Origin: Syntrophomonadaceae bacterium
GTDB taxonomy: Bacteria > Bacillota > Syntrophomonadia > Syntrophomonadales > Syntrophomonadaceae
DNA length: 35,919 nt
Direction of reading: 5' to 3'
Assembly (NCBI GenBank): GCA_012520725.1
Contig: JAAYNQ010000136.1
Coordinates: 1 to 35,919 of the forward strand
Shown: one piece after another, positions 1-8,174 of the stretch
Layout of the letters: each line of letters begins with the position of its first letter
Numbering within the stretch: position 1 is the stretch's first letter
The notes under the pieces: model-generated
The model's database searches: none
What the model was told of the DNA's origin: nothing
The model's input: only the letters and a program-made list of their open reading frames with translations
Position numbers and translations under genes: made by a program

Positions 1-5
1 CAGAC

Positions 6-58
6 CTTCATGTAGCGCTCAGGTCGGTCTCCACCGGAGCCCTATCCTCTACATGAAG
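6..58. repeat. Nested inverted repeat at the window edge, unknown role
   Basis: Ten-base arms CTTCATGTAG (6-15) and CTACATGAAG (49-58) are perfectly complementary. Inside them GCTC pairs with GAGC and CGGT pairs with ACCG around a CTCC loop, so the whole block can fold as one branched or bulged hairpin. It lies beyond the parB 3' end. It could be the end of a structured RNA or the terminator of a gene outside the window. It matches no riboswitch or tRNA that I recognise. Confidence 0.5.
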
Positions 59-141
59 AAGAGTATTTTTATTATTACCAAAGAAATGGTGGGTTATTCC
101 ATTTACACAGATAGATTCACACTCCCTATTCCGGCCAGAAA

Positions 142-157
142 TGTTTCACGTGAAACA
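142..157. promoter_or_regulatory. parS site 1, core of a 42-bp perfect palindrome (129-170)
   Basis: TGTTTCACGTGAAACA is the canonical 16-bp Bacillota parS sequence bound by ParB/Spo0J. The dyad continues for 13 bp on each side (arms starting TTCCGGCCAG), giving a perfect palindrome at 129-170. It ends 2 bp from the parB stop codon. A transcript reading out of parB would form a 21-bp stem here, but no T-run follows on either strand, so a classical intrinsic terminator is not supported. Confidence 0.95.
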
Positions 158-172
158 TTTCTGGCCGGAAGC

Positions 173-1024
173 TTAAATACCAATTATATCGCATATCCTT
201 TCCAAATCATCCAAACTATAATACTCAATTATGATTTTTCCCCCCTTGTTACCCGCGGAAACTTGAGCGCGGGTACCTAGACACAACTGAAGTCTTTCTT
301 CTAGATCTTTGACTTCCGGTAACTTTTCCAGCCTTGGTTTCCCTTTGGAATGATCTCCTGAACGAATGTTTTTTACCTTCTTTTCCAGCTGTCGAACCGA
401 AACCCGGTCTTCAGCTACAGCTTGGGCCATTTTTATCTGTTCTCCGGCTTTTCCTATGGCCAGCAAAGCCCTGGCATGTCCTGCAGACAGTTTTCCCTCC
501 TCCAGCAGCTTCAGCACCTCTTCGGGTAAAGCAAGTATTCTTAGCATATTGGCTACATGGGAGCGGCTTTTTCCTATTCGTTGAGCTAAAGTTTCCTGGG
601 TGTAATTATAGCGGTCCATCATCATTTTATAGGCCCGGGCTTCCTCCACCGGGGTCAAATCATCCCTTTGCAAGTTTTCAATGAGAGATATTTCTGCGGC
701 CTTATCTTCCTCAATATCTTTAACAATCACCGGTATGCTTTTCAATCCAGCCATCTGGGCCGCTCTCCAGCGCCTCTCCCCGGCAATTATTTGGTACCCT
801 TCCTCATCCGGCTTGGCCAATATAGGCTGCAGTAAACCATGCTCTTTTATAGAAAGGGCTAATTCCCGCAGGGATTCTTCCTGAAATAAGGTCCGGGGTT
901 GATCTGAGCGTGCTTTAAGCTGCTCTACTTCTATTTCTTGAATATTTTCCTCATCATTTAGGCTAGGGCCGGCGGATAGGAGTGCTTCTAGTCCTCGTCC
1001 TAATCCTCTTTCTTTTTTAGGCAC
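173..1024 (-). CDS. parB: Chromosome-partitioning protein ParB (Spo0J)
   Basis: This 283-aa protein is the CTP-dependent DNA clamp that loads at parS and spreads, organising the origin region and recruiting SMC. The N-terminus (residues 1-16) is the usual basic, Gly/Leu-rich segment that contacts ParA. The nucleotide-binding domain carries GERRWR at 82-87 and ENLQR at 116-120. A helix-turn-helix follows at about 140-170, then a C-terminal dimerisation domain. Its length is normal for Bacillota ParB. The start overlaps the end of parA by 8 bp, so the two are translationally coupled. A parS palindrome sits just past its stop codon. It is distinguished from the Noc-like paralogue at 2618-3481 by its pairing with parA. 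Confidence is high. Confidence 0.97.
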   Translation of the reverse strand: MPKKERGLGRGLEALLSAGPSLNDEENIQEIEVEQLKARSDQPRTLFQEESLRELALSIKEHGLLQPILAKPDEEGYQIIAGERRWRAAQMAGLKSIPVIVKDIEEDKAAEISLIENLQRDDLTPVEEARAYKMMMDRYNYTQETLAQRIGKSRSHVANMLRILALPEEVLKLLEEGKLSAGHARALLAIGKAGEQIKMAQAVAEDRVSVRQLEKKVKNIRSGDHSKGKPRLEKLPEVKDLEERLQLCLGTRAQVSAGNKGGKIIIEYYSLDDLERICDIIGI

Positions 1025-1778
1025 GTCTTAACACCTCCAGTGCCAAATCTTGATATACCTCGGCTCCTTTGGATTTGGGATCATATACTACTATTGGTTT
1101 ACCATGGCTGGGGGCTTCGCTCAGACGAACATTCCTGGGTACAATAGTTCGATATACCTGCTTTTTAAAATGTTTCTTGACCTGATCCACCACTTGTATA
1201 GAGAGATTGGTTCTGGCATCAAACATAGTAAAAACGATTCCCTCAATGCCCAAGTTCTTATTCATCCTTTTTTTAACCAAAGAAATGGTGTTTACTAGTT
1301 GACTTAATCCTTCCAAAGCATAATACTCGCACTGAAGGGGAATAATTACAGACTGGCTGGCATTCAAAGCATTCAAGGTTAATATACCTAAGGAGGGAGG
1401 ACAATCAATCAATATCCAGTCATATTGCTCATGTATAGGCAGTATAGCTTCTTTCAAGTAATATTCCCGCTGCTCCCGGCCGGCCAGTTCTACTTCGGCT
1501 CCGGCTAATTGAATGGTGGCGGGAATGATATCGAGTTTTTCAATTTTGGTTTTGCGAATGACCTCCCTAACCTCTACTTGATTAATTAAGAGATCATAAA
1601 TACAATGTTTAAGCCTTTGGCGATTTATACCCAGGCCACTACTAGCATTACCTTGTGGATCGCTGTCAATCAATAGGGTTTTATACCCTTTTAAAGCAAT
1701 ACAGGCGGCCAGGTTAATAGCAGTTGTGGTTTTACCCACTCCCCCTTTTTGGTTAGCCACTGCAACAATCTTTACCAT
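1017..1778 (-). CDS. parA: Chromosome-partitioning ATPase ParA (Soj)
   Basis: This 253-aa ATPase dimerises on DNA when bound to ATP, is switched off by the ParB N-terminus, and in Bacillota also modulates DnaA. The deviant Walker A motif KGGVGKTT lies at residues 11-18. A DSDPQGN segment lies near 40, and the Walker B region IDCPPSLG near 125. The absence of an N-terminal HTH and the short length place it with chromosomal Soj rather than plasmid ParA. The ATG is preceded by GAGGTGA about 11 nt upstream. It overlaps parB. A 594-bp gene-free stretch lies upstream and should hold the operon promoter. Confidence 0.97.
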   Translation of the reverse strand: MVKIVAVANQKGGVGKTTTAINLAACIALKGYKTLLIDSDPQGNASSGLGINRQRLKHCIYDLLINQVEVREVIRKTKIEKLDIIPATIQLAGAEVELAGREQREYYLKEAILPIHEQYDWILIDCPPSLGILTLNALNASQSVIIPLQCEYYALEGLSQLVNTISLVKKRMNKNLGIEGIVFTMFDARTNLSIQVVDQVKKHFKKQVYRTIVPRNVRLSEAPSHGKPIVVYDPKSKGAEVYQDLALEVLRRA

Positions 1779-2320
1779 TCCTATGATTTCACCTCTATAC
1801 CAGCAATGAGCACCTTCGCCAATACCCGTGACATTCCGACCAGGAAATTAAGCCGGAATGACAGCCTGAATAAAGCTGCCCCGTGCCGAAACATTTATCC
1901 AAAGCCATCTCCGTTCGGAATAATCTCCTGGGGTAATTGCCAAGCCAAGTTAAAACCCTGCTGTCAATATTCACTACCTGTTATTATATCAAAGATAGAT
2001 ATTAATAGCTTAAAAACTAAATTTTTCCGGTCCTGAATTTTTGTGCTGAAGGAGGTAGAAAACCAAGGAAGTTTCTCTTTTATACACTTATCCACCCTGT
2101 TTAAGCTGTCCTTCTATTTATATCAATCAACCCCTTGAAATATAAAGGCGAAGAGTAAAACAAGGCCCAACGCGAACCCTAAGCCTAACAGTTGATCCCT
2201 GCATTGCTTCTGCTTAGATATTGCCCGATGATTTTTATTCCACTGAGATTTATGGTTATGAAATAATCCCAAAAGGAATCCTTTTTTCCATTGCTTTCAG
2301 ACACCTGGGTAAGTAATGGT
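1779..2320. other. Gene-free stretch upstream of parA
   Basis: I see no convincing gene in this stretch. On the minus strand, TATAAT (complement at 1983-1988) is a plausible -10 for parAB, but no good -35 is at the right distance. TTATCCACC (2088-2096) and TTATCCAAA (1895-1903) each differ from the DnaA-box consensus at one position. CATTCCG/CGGAATG (1832-1838, 1854-1860) is a 7-bp inverted repeat. This may be an origin-associated regulatory spacer; function is not established. Confidence 0.4.
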
Positions 2321-2359
2321 AAATAAAAAACAATAAATGTTTCACGTGAAACATTTATT
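2321..2359 (-). terminator. parS site 2 (2338-2353) inside a hairpin with a downstream T-run
   Basis: The canonical parS TGTTTCACGTGAAACA lies at 2338-2353 and is extended by 6 bp on each side to a perfect 28-bp palindrome (2332-2359). Read on the minus strand, the direction of the noc operon, the hairpin is followed by G and then TTTTTTATTT (2321-2331). That is the form of an intrinsic terminator. It ends the mnmE-mnmG-rsmG-noc-ORF unit 13 bp after the last stop codon. The parS identity is near certain; the terminator role is inferred, and the stem is AT-rich outside the core. Confidence 0.85.
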
Positions 2360-2372
2360 CTCGTCTACTTTT

Positions 2373-2594
2373 CTAATATTCCAAATCGTATAAGCTCGGA
2401 ATAAGATATTCTGCATAATATTTTTTCAAAGCTCTGACTAGCAGCCTGCCCTTCCTTTTTCCTCTAAGAAAATCAATAAATACCGATACTTGGCCGTTCA
2501 ATGATAGCTGGCCGACATGCATCAAGGAGAATTTCATATAAGTAAATGGTAAATCGGCCTGCTGCTCAAAGCAGATCAAATAAGACTGTTCCAA
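2373..2594 (-). CDS. Small hypothetical protein downstream of noc
   Basis: I do not recognise this 73-aa product. It starts at TTG, 23 bp after the noc stop, with AAGGG a few bases upstream as a modest ribosome-binding site. It ends 13 bp before the parS/terminator hairpin, so it fits as the last gene of the mnmE operon. The sequence mixes hydrophobic and aromatic residues, has a basic stretch near 43-58 (RGKRKGR, then RALKKYY) and an acidic tail. There is no signal peptide, metal motif or clear transmembrane helix. The position between a stop and a terminator favours a real gene, but it could be a chance ORF. Confidence 0.5.
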   Translation of the reverse strand: MEQSYLICFEQQADLPFTYMKFSLMHVGQLSLNGQVSVFIDFLRGKRKGRLLVRALKKYYAEYLIPSLYDLEY

Positions 2595-2617
2595 TGTGCC
2601 CTTGGGATTAAGACCTT

Positions 2618-3481
2618 CTAATTGCTGGTAATCTTTCTTAAATTCTTTTTGCCCTTGGCAATCCTGATGATAATTTCATATTGTTCCTCTTTTTCTCTAT
2701 CTTCCATTACTATATCAATACCGGTCTGCCGGGCCCTTTTTACCGTTTCTTTTATGGTATTGATGAATATCCTGGCATCCCGAATGATCATGGACACATT
2801 TTGGCTGTTGCTCTTGGCTGGGGTTTCACCCGGGATATTATTGCGACTTAGGCTATCTACCAGCTCTTCTGTTTCTTTTACGGTTAAATCTTGCTCTACT
2901 ATCTTTCTTACCAGGCCTATCTGAGTCTGGGCATTGCTAATTTTCAATAGAGCCCGGGCATGTCTCTCACTAATTACAGAGGGATCTATTACTCCCTTAA
3001 CCGCTTCCGGAAGTTTTAAAATTCTAAGTTTATTAGCAATTGCTGACTGGCTCCGGCCTACTTTCCGGGCCACTTCTTCCTGGGTCATCCCGAACTGCTC
3101 AATAAGAATAGTATAAGCATAGGCCTCCTCAAAATAATTCAATTCTTTACGTTGAATATTTTCAATAAGTGACACCGCTGCTGCTTTTTGTTCATTCATC
3201 TCCTGCAACAGGACGGGAATTTCCTTCATGCCCAACAGTTTACAAGCCCTATACCTGCGCTCACCCGCTACAATCTGGTATCCATCGTCGACAGCTCTCA
3301 CGATGATCGGTTGAATCAAACCATAAGCCTCTATTGATTGGGCCAAATCTGATATTTCTTTTTCATCAAATTTCTGCCGAGGTTGATAAGGATTAGCTGC
3401 TATTTTTTCTAGAGGGATTTTAATAATTTCAAGCTTTTTCTTGGCTTTATCTACCCTCCAAGGCCAATTTTTTTTACTCAT
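2618..3481 (-). CDS. noc: ParB-like nucleoid occlusion protein Noc
   Basis: This 287-aa ParB paralogue shares the CTP-binding motif GERRYR (73-78), an ENIQRKEL segment (107-114) and an HTH (about 131-155). In Bacillus, Noc sits immediately after rsmG, as here, and blocks division over the nucleoid. The N-terminus is short, basic and tryptophan-rich (residues 1-16). This is compatible with the membrane-targeting amphipathic helix known for Noc and unlike the ParA-contacting tail of ParB. The gap to rsmG is 13 bp. No Noc binding sequence of the Bacillus type was found in this window, so its DNA target here is open. It could be annotated simply as a second ParB. Confidence 0.85.
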   Translation of the reverse strand: MSKKNWPWRVDKAKKKLEIIKIPLEKIAANPYQPRQKFDEKEISDLAQSIEAYGLIQPIIVRAVDDGYQIVAGERRYRACKLLGMKEIPVLLQEMNEQKAAAVSLIENIQRKELNYFEEAYAYTILIEQFGMTQEEVARKVGRSQSAIANKLRILKLPEAVKGVIDPSVISERHARALLKISNAQTQIGLVRKIVEQDLTVKETEELVDSLSRNNIPGETPAKSNSQNVSMIIRDARIFINTIKETVKRARQTGIDIVMEDREKEEQYEIIIRIAKGKKNLRKITSN

Positions 3482-3494
3482 ATTTGGTACTCCT

Positions 3495-4148
3495 TCACAA
3501 TGGTCGCTTAAGCGGCATACCTGCTCGCCGGGGATACTGCTCCGGACTGGCCTCCTTTTTTCTCACCTGTACAATAGCTCTTTGACGATCCTCCCCCAGT
3601 TGATATAAAATCACCTTCTCCACTTCTCCTCCTAAGAGCTTAAGAGCCTTTTCGGCTTCCTCTATCTCTTTCAGATACCGGGGTCCTTTCCACAGCCACA
3701 CTATCCCGCCTATCCGGGCCAAGGGCAAACAGTATTCCAGAACCACCCGCATACTGGCTACGGCCCGACTGCAAACAGCATCAAATTTTTCCCTATATTT
3801 TATATCCTGCCCTATTACCTCAGCTCTCTCCCTGATTACTTGCACGTGCTGCAGTGTTAGCAGCTCCATGGCTTGCATAAGAAAGCGGCTCTTTTTTAAG
3901 TCAGCCTCCAGCAAAGTATAGTGATTGTTTATATCCCTGATAGCCATTACCAGTCCCGGCATTCCAGCCCCACTGCCTACATCAATAACTCGTTCTCCTT
4001 GGCCTTGCCAATGGTCAAAAATCTTTAGGCTATCTTCAATATGCAAATCCAAATCATCGCTGCTCATTTTTCTGCTGATCAGATTGGTTTTTTCATTCTC
4101 AGCCAGTAAATAATTTTTGTATATATTAACATTATTTTCCACGCGCAT
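3495..4148 (-). CDS. rsmG: 16S rRNA (guanine-527-N7)-methyltransferase RsmG
   Basis: RsmG (GidB) methylates G527 of 16S rRNA using S-adenosylmethionine. The SAM-binding loop DVGSGAGMPG lies at residues 56-65. The upstream RKMSSDDLDLHIEDSL segment and the later SRAVASM segment are typical of the family. The 217-aa length is close to the usual 210-240. Its start lies 2 bp after the mnmG stop and its end 13 bp before noc, matching the conserved gidA-gidB-noc order near oriC. It is probably translated from the polycistronic mnmE message. Confidence 0.95.
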   Translation of the reverse strand: MRVENNVNIYKNYLLAENEKTNLISRKMSSDDLDLHIEDSLKIFDHWQGQGERVIDVGSGAGMPGLVMAIRDINNHYTLLEADLKKSRFLMQAMELLTLQHVQVIRERAEVIGQDIKYREKFDAVCSRAVASMRVVLEYCLPLARIGGIVWLWKGPRYLKEIEEAEKALKLLGGEVEKVILYQLGEDRQRAIVQVRKKEASPEQYPRRAGMPLKRPL

Positions 4149-4150
4149 CT

Positions 4151-6037
4151 CTAATTCCTTCTTTTCTTTTCCAAAAAAATATACAAAACATTTATATCGG
4201 CAGGATTTACTCCGGTAATACGTGATGCCTGCCCCATGGAACTGGGTCTTACCGCTTTAAGCCGTTGCCGGGCTTCGTTGGCCAGACCATAAACTTCATC
4301 ATAATCTATTTCCTCTGGAATCTTCCGATTTTCCAATTTTTCAAATTTTTTAACCTGCTCCTGCTGCTTGGCAATATAACCCTGGTATTTGGACTGAATT
4401 TGAATCTGTTCTGCTATCTCTTCATCCAGTGGCTCAATCCAATTCATTTCTTCGAAGTCCGATACTGATATTTCTGGCCTTTTTAATAGATCCCACCAAG
4501 ATATACGATCCTTTAGAGGAGCACTTCCCTTCTGCTTAAGAAAATCTGCCGCTTCCCGATGGGCCGGGGTAAAGCTATTAAGCTGGAATAACGTCCTGGT
4601 ATCTTCAAGGGTCTCCATCTTCCTGTTAAAGGCTTCCCAGCGCCTATCGTCAACCAGACCGATTTCCCGGCCTTTAGGAGTCAGCCTGATATCGGCATTA
4701 TCCTGCCTTAACAACAGCCGGTATTCAGCCCGGGAGGTTAATAGCCGGTAAGGTTCATCTATCTCTTTGTTTACCAGATCATCGATAAGAACTCCGATAA
4801 ATGATTCATTCCTCTTTAAAATCAGAGCTTCCTTTTCTTTTACCTTTAATGCCGCGTTTATGCCCGCTACCAATCCCTGAGCGGCAGCTTCTTCGTAACC
4901 TGAAGTACCGTTAATCTGTCCAGCGGTAAAAAGTCCTTCTATCTGCTTGATTTCCAGGCTCAGCTTTAATTGAGATGGAGGAACATAGTCGTACTCTATA
5001 GCATAGCCGGTTCTCATAATACGAACCTTCTCCAGGCCCGGTATGCTTTTTAATACCTCTATTTGCACATCCTCCGGCAGGCTGGTGTTTAATCCCTGTA
5101 CATACATCTCATCCGTAAATCGGCCTTCTGGTTCAATAAAAAGTTGATGAGCGTCTTTATGAGAAAAACGCACCACTTTATCCTCGAAGGATGGACAATA
5201 CCGGGGACCCCGGCCTTTAATTACTCCAGTAAACATAGGAGCCCTATCAATGTTGTCCATGACTATCTGGTGAGTCCTAGGGGTGCTGTGAGTCAGCCAG
5301 CATGAAAGCTGAGGCCTTTTGATACGGGGACTCATAAAAGAAAATCTTAATGGTCTATCATCCCCCGGCTGTTCAATCATTTTGGAAAAATCTACGCTTC
5401 TTCTATTTATGCGAGGTGGGGTGCCGGTTTTAAACCGCCCCAATTCTATCCCATGATTTAGCAAGCTAGCCGATAATTTCTGAGCTGGGAACTGGTTGCC
5501 CGGTCCTCCATCATAAATAACATCCCCTATGATAATACGTCCTTTTAAATAGGTCCCTGAGGTTATCACTACCGCTTGGCATTGAAACCGGGCCCCGGTT
5601 TTGGTGATGACAGCACTAACTCTCCCCTGCTTGATTTCCAGGTCCTCTATTTCAGCCATTAATAAGTCTAGATTAGGCTGGGCCAACAGGGTCTTAAGCA
5701 TTTCCCGGTAGTATTCCTGTTTATCTGCTTGAGCCCTTAAAGCCTGAACCGCAGGGCCTTTGCCGGTGTTGATAGTCCTCATTTGGATTTGAGCTTTATC
5801 GATATTGATAGCCATCTCGCCACCTAAAGCATCAATCTCCCTGACCAGTTGGGCTTTGGCCGGACCGCCAATCGAGGGGTTACAAGGCATTAAAGCAATA
5901 TGCTCCATGCTCAAGGTACATAACAGGGTCTTACATCCCATGCGAGCTGCAGCCAGAGCTGCTTCACAACCGGCATGTCCGGCGCCTATTACCACTACTT
6001 CAAAATTACCTGCCTGGTAAATCATTTTGTCCTCCAT
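4151..6037 (-). CDS. mnmG: tRNA uridine-34 carboxymethylaminomethyl-modification enzyme MnmG
   Basis: MnmG (GidA) is the FAD-dependent partner of MnmE. Together they place the cmnm group on U34 of tRNAs using methylenetetrahydrofolate. The dinucleotide-binding GAGHAG lies at residues 18-23, followed by the family hallmarks CNPSIGG and TGKGPAVQ. The C-terminal helical domain carries [15 protein letters not shown] and ends in the usual [10 protein letters not shown] segment. At 628 aa the length is normal. It begins 15 bp after the mnmE stop and is followed 2 bp later by rsmG. No defects are visible. Confidence 0.97.
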   Translation of the reverse strand: MEDKMIYQAGNFEVVVIGAGHAGCEAALAAARMGCKTLLCTLSMEHIALMPCNPSIGGPAKAQLVREIDALGGEMAINIDKAQIQMRTINTGKGPAVQALRAQADKQEYYREMLKTLLAQPNLDLLMAEIEDLEIKQGRVSAVITKTGARFQCQAVVITSGTYLKGRIIIGDVIYDGGPGNQFPAQKLSASLLNHGIELGRFKTGTPPRINRRSVDFSKMIEQPGDDRPLRFSFMSPRIKRPQLSCWLTHSTPRTHQIVMDNIDRAPMFTGVIKGRGPRYCPSFEDKVVRFSHKDAHQLFIEPEGRFTDEMYVQGLNTSLPEDVQIEVLKSIPGLEKVRIMRTGYAIEYDYVPPSQLKLSLEIKQIEGLFTAGQINGTSGYEEAAAQGLVAGINAALKVKEKEALILKRNESFIGVLIDDLVNKEIDEPYRLLTSRAEYRLLLRQDNADIRLTPKGREIGLVDDRRWEAFNRKMETLEDTRTLFQLNSFTPAHREAADFLKQKGSAPLKDRISWWDLLKRPEISVSDFEEMNWIEPLDEEIAEQIQIQSKYQGYIAKQQEQVKKFEKLENRKIPEEIDYDEVYGLANEARQRLKAVRPSSMGQASRITGVNPADINVLYIFLEKKRRN

Positions 6038-6052
6038 TCCTATTAACCCAGT

Positions 6053-7435
6053 TTATTTGCCAATACAAAATTCTCTAAATATTCTGTCAATACTCTCTTC
6101 TTTTAAATCCTTTCCGGTGAGTTGACCCAGACTGCTTAAAGCATTCTGCATATCTACTCCCAAGCAATCCAGGGGCACCAGTTCCAGAGCTTCCAGTACT
6201 TCTTGTATATACTGCCCAGCTTCTTTTAACAATTCCTTTTGTCTCAGGCTAACCGTAAATTCCAACTGTTCCCCATCAGCTAAGCCAGCCATAACTTTTC
6301 TTTCTATCATTTCGGCCAGAGATTGAATTCCTATGTCCTCTTTTATAGAAGCCCATATTACATCGATACCTGAAAAGTGGAGCTCAATATCCTCTTTTTT
6401 GATCTTTTTTTCCAATAGGTCATCTTTATTAACCAGTAGAATAATGCGCTCTTTGTTTTCTAATTCCTGGAATATTCTTATATCTTCCTCGGTCATACCC
6501 GCTTCCACGTCCAAGACCAATATTATCAAATCAGCATCTTTTATTGCCTGTTTGGCTCTATTAATTCCTAATTTTTCAACCAGATCACTGGTATCCCTGA
6601 TCCCAGCGGTGTCGATAATCCTGACTGGAATACCCCGAATGTTAACATATTCTTCTATCAAATCCCTGGTAGTGCCAGGAACATCAGTAACTATAGCTCT
6701 TTCTTTTCCCAACAGAGCATTAAGCAGGCTGGATTTACCTACATTGGGTTTTCCACATATGGCAACAGATATTCCTTCTTTGTAAATATCCCCCAGTTCC
6801 CCGGCTTTTAGCATTTTATCGATTCCATCCCGGCTCATCTGGAGTAATTCCCTTACCCGCTCATAGTCCAAATCACCTACATCTTCCGAAAAATCCAGGC
6901 TGGCTTCCAGCAGCATATTGGCCTCCAGTATATTGTCTTCCATACTTTTAATATATTGGCTGTTCTTTCCTTCCAGTTGTTTTAGCGCCAGCTTAAGACC
7001 ACGATCAGTTTTAGCCCTGATAATATCGATAACTGCCTCGGCCTGAACCGCATCGATTTTACCATTTAAAAAAGCGCGCTGGGTAAATTCCCCTGGTTGA
7101 GCCAATCTAATTCCCAAGCTCAATACCCGCTCCAAACATCTTTTAGCAGCCAGGGCTCCTCCATGACAGTTTATTTCTACCATGTCTTCTCCCGTGTAGC
7201 TACGAGGAGACTTCATAAGTGACACTAGTACTTCATCCACCATCCCTTGCCCTTCATCCCTAATATAACCCAGAGTTAAGGTAAATGGCTTTTGGTAAAT
7301 AAGCTCCTTGCCTTTGGCTTTAGGATAAAATACTTCATTTATTTTTTCTATAGCACCTTCTCCACTTATCCTGACTATGGCAATTCCCCCCTCACCTGGG
7401 GGAGTGGAAATGGCTCCTATAATATCTTGGTTCAT
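6053..7435 (-). CDS. mnmE: tRNA modification GTPase MnmE
   Basis: MnmE (TrmE) is a potassium-activated GTPase that works with MnmG on U34 of tRNAs. Its N-terminal folate-binding domain (about 1-120) begins with the family's DTI-type segment, here QDIIGAISTPPGEGGIAI. The embedded G domain has GKPNVGKS at 228-235, DVPGTTRD at 251-258, DTAGIR, and NKDD for guanine recognition. The protein ends in FCIGK (456-460), the conserved C-terminal motif with the functional cysteine. Length is standard at 460 aa. It is the first gene after the jag terminator, so its promoter should lie within 7436-7504; I could not assign one. Confidence 0.97.
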   Translation of the reverse strand: MNQDIIGAISTPPGEGGIAIVRISGEGAIEKINEVFYPKAKGKELIYQKPFTLTLGYIRDEGQGMVDEVLVSLMKSPRSYTGEDMVEINCHGGALAAKRCLERVLSLGIRLAQPGEFTQRAFLNGKIDAVQAEAVIDIIRAKTDRGLKLALKQLEGKNSQYIKSMEDNILEANMLLEASLDFSEDVGDLDYERVRELLQMSRDGIDKMLKAGELGDIYKEGISVAICGKPNVGKSSLLNALLGKERAIVTDVPGTTRDLIEEYVNIRGIPVRIIDTAGIRDTSDLVEKLGINRAKQAIKDADLIILVLDVEAGMTEEDIRIFQELENKERIILLVNKDDLLEKKIKKEDIELHFSGIDVIWASIKEDIGIQSLAEMIERKVMAGLADGEQLEFTVSLRQKELLKEAGQYIQEVLEALELVPLDCLGVDMQNALSSLGQLTGKDLKEESIDRIFREFCIGK

Positions 7436-7504
7436 CCGAAGTTCTCCATTCTTTTCTTTATATTAAGCTGTACTTATATCAGTTTAATTAGTACTTTATA
7501 TCAT

Positions 7505-7534
7505 AAAAAAAGACCCTCGCAAGGGCCTTTTTTT
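7505..7534 (-). terminator. Intrinsic terminator after jag
   Basis: On the minus strand a 7-bp stem (7511-7528, AGGCCCT pairing with AGGGTCT around TGCG) is followed by a run of T (7505-7510). It lies 8 bp beyond the jag stop and separates the rpmH-jag operon from mnmE. T-runs on both sides mean it could also act on the plus strand. Confidence 0.9.
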
Positions 7535-7541
7535 ATCTTTT

Positions 7542-8174
7542 TTACTTTTTCATGGTAATAACTACCTTGCGATTCGGTTCATCCCCGGTTGAATACGTGG
7601 TTACCTGGGGGTCTCCTTGCAGAACGGTATGGATAATCCTTCTCTCCTGGGGACTCATAGGTCTCATAACCACATTCTTTTGAGTACTCTTTACTTTATC
7701 AGATAACTTAATAGCCAGCTTTTCCAGAGATCTTTCCTTTTTTCTCCTATAATCTTCTACATCCAACACAATCCTGATTTTTTCTTCTCTATCCTTATTA
7801 ACAATCAGGCTGGTCATATACTGTAAGGCATTAAGAGTTTCCCCTTTCCTACCTATTACTAAGCCCATATCTTTGCCGACGATATTTATCCTTACCTTTT
7901 CTTTGTCCCATTCCACTCGATCTATCTTATAATCAATCTTCATTTTATCGAGTAAATCTACCAGGATTTTCCTAACTTCTTCTTCCGGCTTTTCCCTTAA
8001 GGTTACCTTCACCACAGCAGGCCTTTTACCTACTATTCCCAATATACCCTTATTAGCCTCTTCCAACACTTCTATTATCACATCGTCAATTTCGCAACCC
8101 AATTCATCTAATGCAGCTTTAATAGCTTCATCAACGCTTTTTCCTCTTTTTTCTATTGCGTGATCTTCCATCAT
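7542..8174 (-). CDS. jag: RNA-binding protein Jag (KhpB, SpoIIIJ-associated)
   Basis: This 210-aa RNA-binding protein has an N-terminal Jag domain (about 1-60), a KH domain (about 80-150) with the GRKGETLNALQ segment at the GXXG loop, and an R3H domain at the C-terminus (about 150-210). The R3H core includes SPQERRIIH. In Gram-positives it pairs with KhpA and affects envelope and division genes, and it is almost always next to yidC/spoIIIJ. The ATG start is supported by AAGGAGG upstream. The start lies inside the 3' end of yidC (44-bp overlap), which implies tight coupling of the two. Confidence 0.95.
   Translation of the reverse strand: MMEDHAIEKRGKSVDEAIKAALDELGCEIDDVIIEVLEEANKGILGIVGKRPAVVKVTLREKPEEEVRKILVDLLDKMKIDYKIDRVEWDKEKVRINIVGKDMGLVIGRKGETLNALQYMTSLIVNKDREEKIRIVLDVEDYRRKKERSLEKLAIKLSDKVKSTQKNVVMRPMSPQERRIIHTVLQGDPQVTTYSTGDEPNRKVVITMKK

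Noticed and set aside
53-280. 75-aa plus-strand ORF running across the parS palindrome into the parB end
   Set aside because: It is antisense to parB and includes the palindrome; no ribosome-binding site.
1749-2036. 95-aa plus-strand ORF upstream of parA
   Set aside because: It begins inside parA on the opposite strand, has no ribosome-binding site, and its composition is not protein-like.
3838-3853. Possible third parS around GCACGTGC in rsmG
   Set aside because: Only the central CACGTG matches; the flanks do not fit TGTTTCACGTGAAACA.
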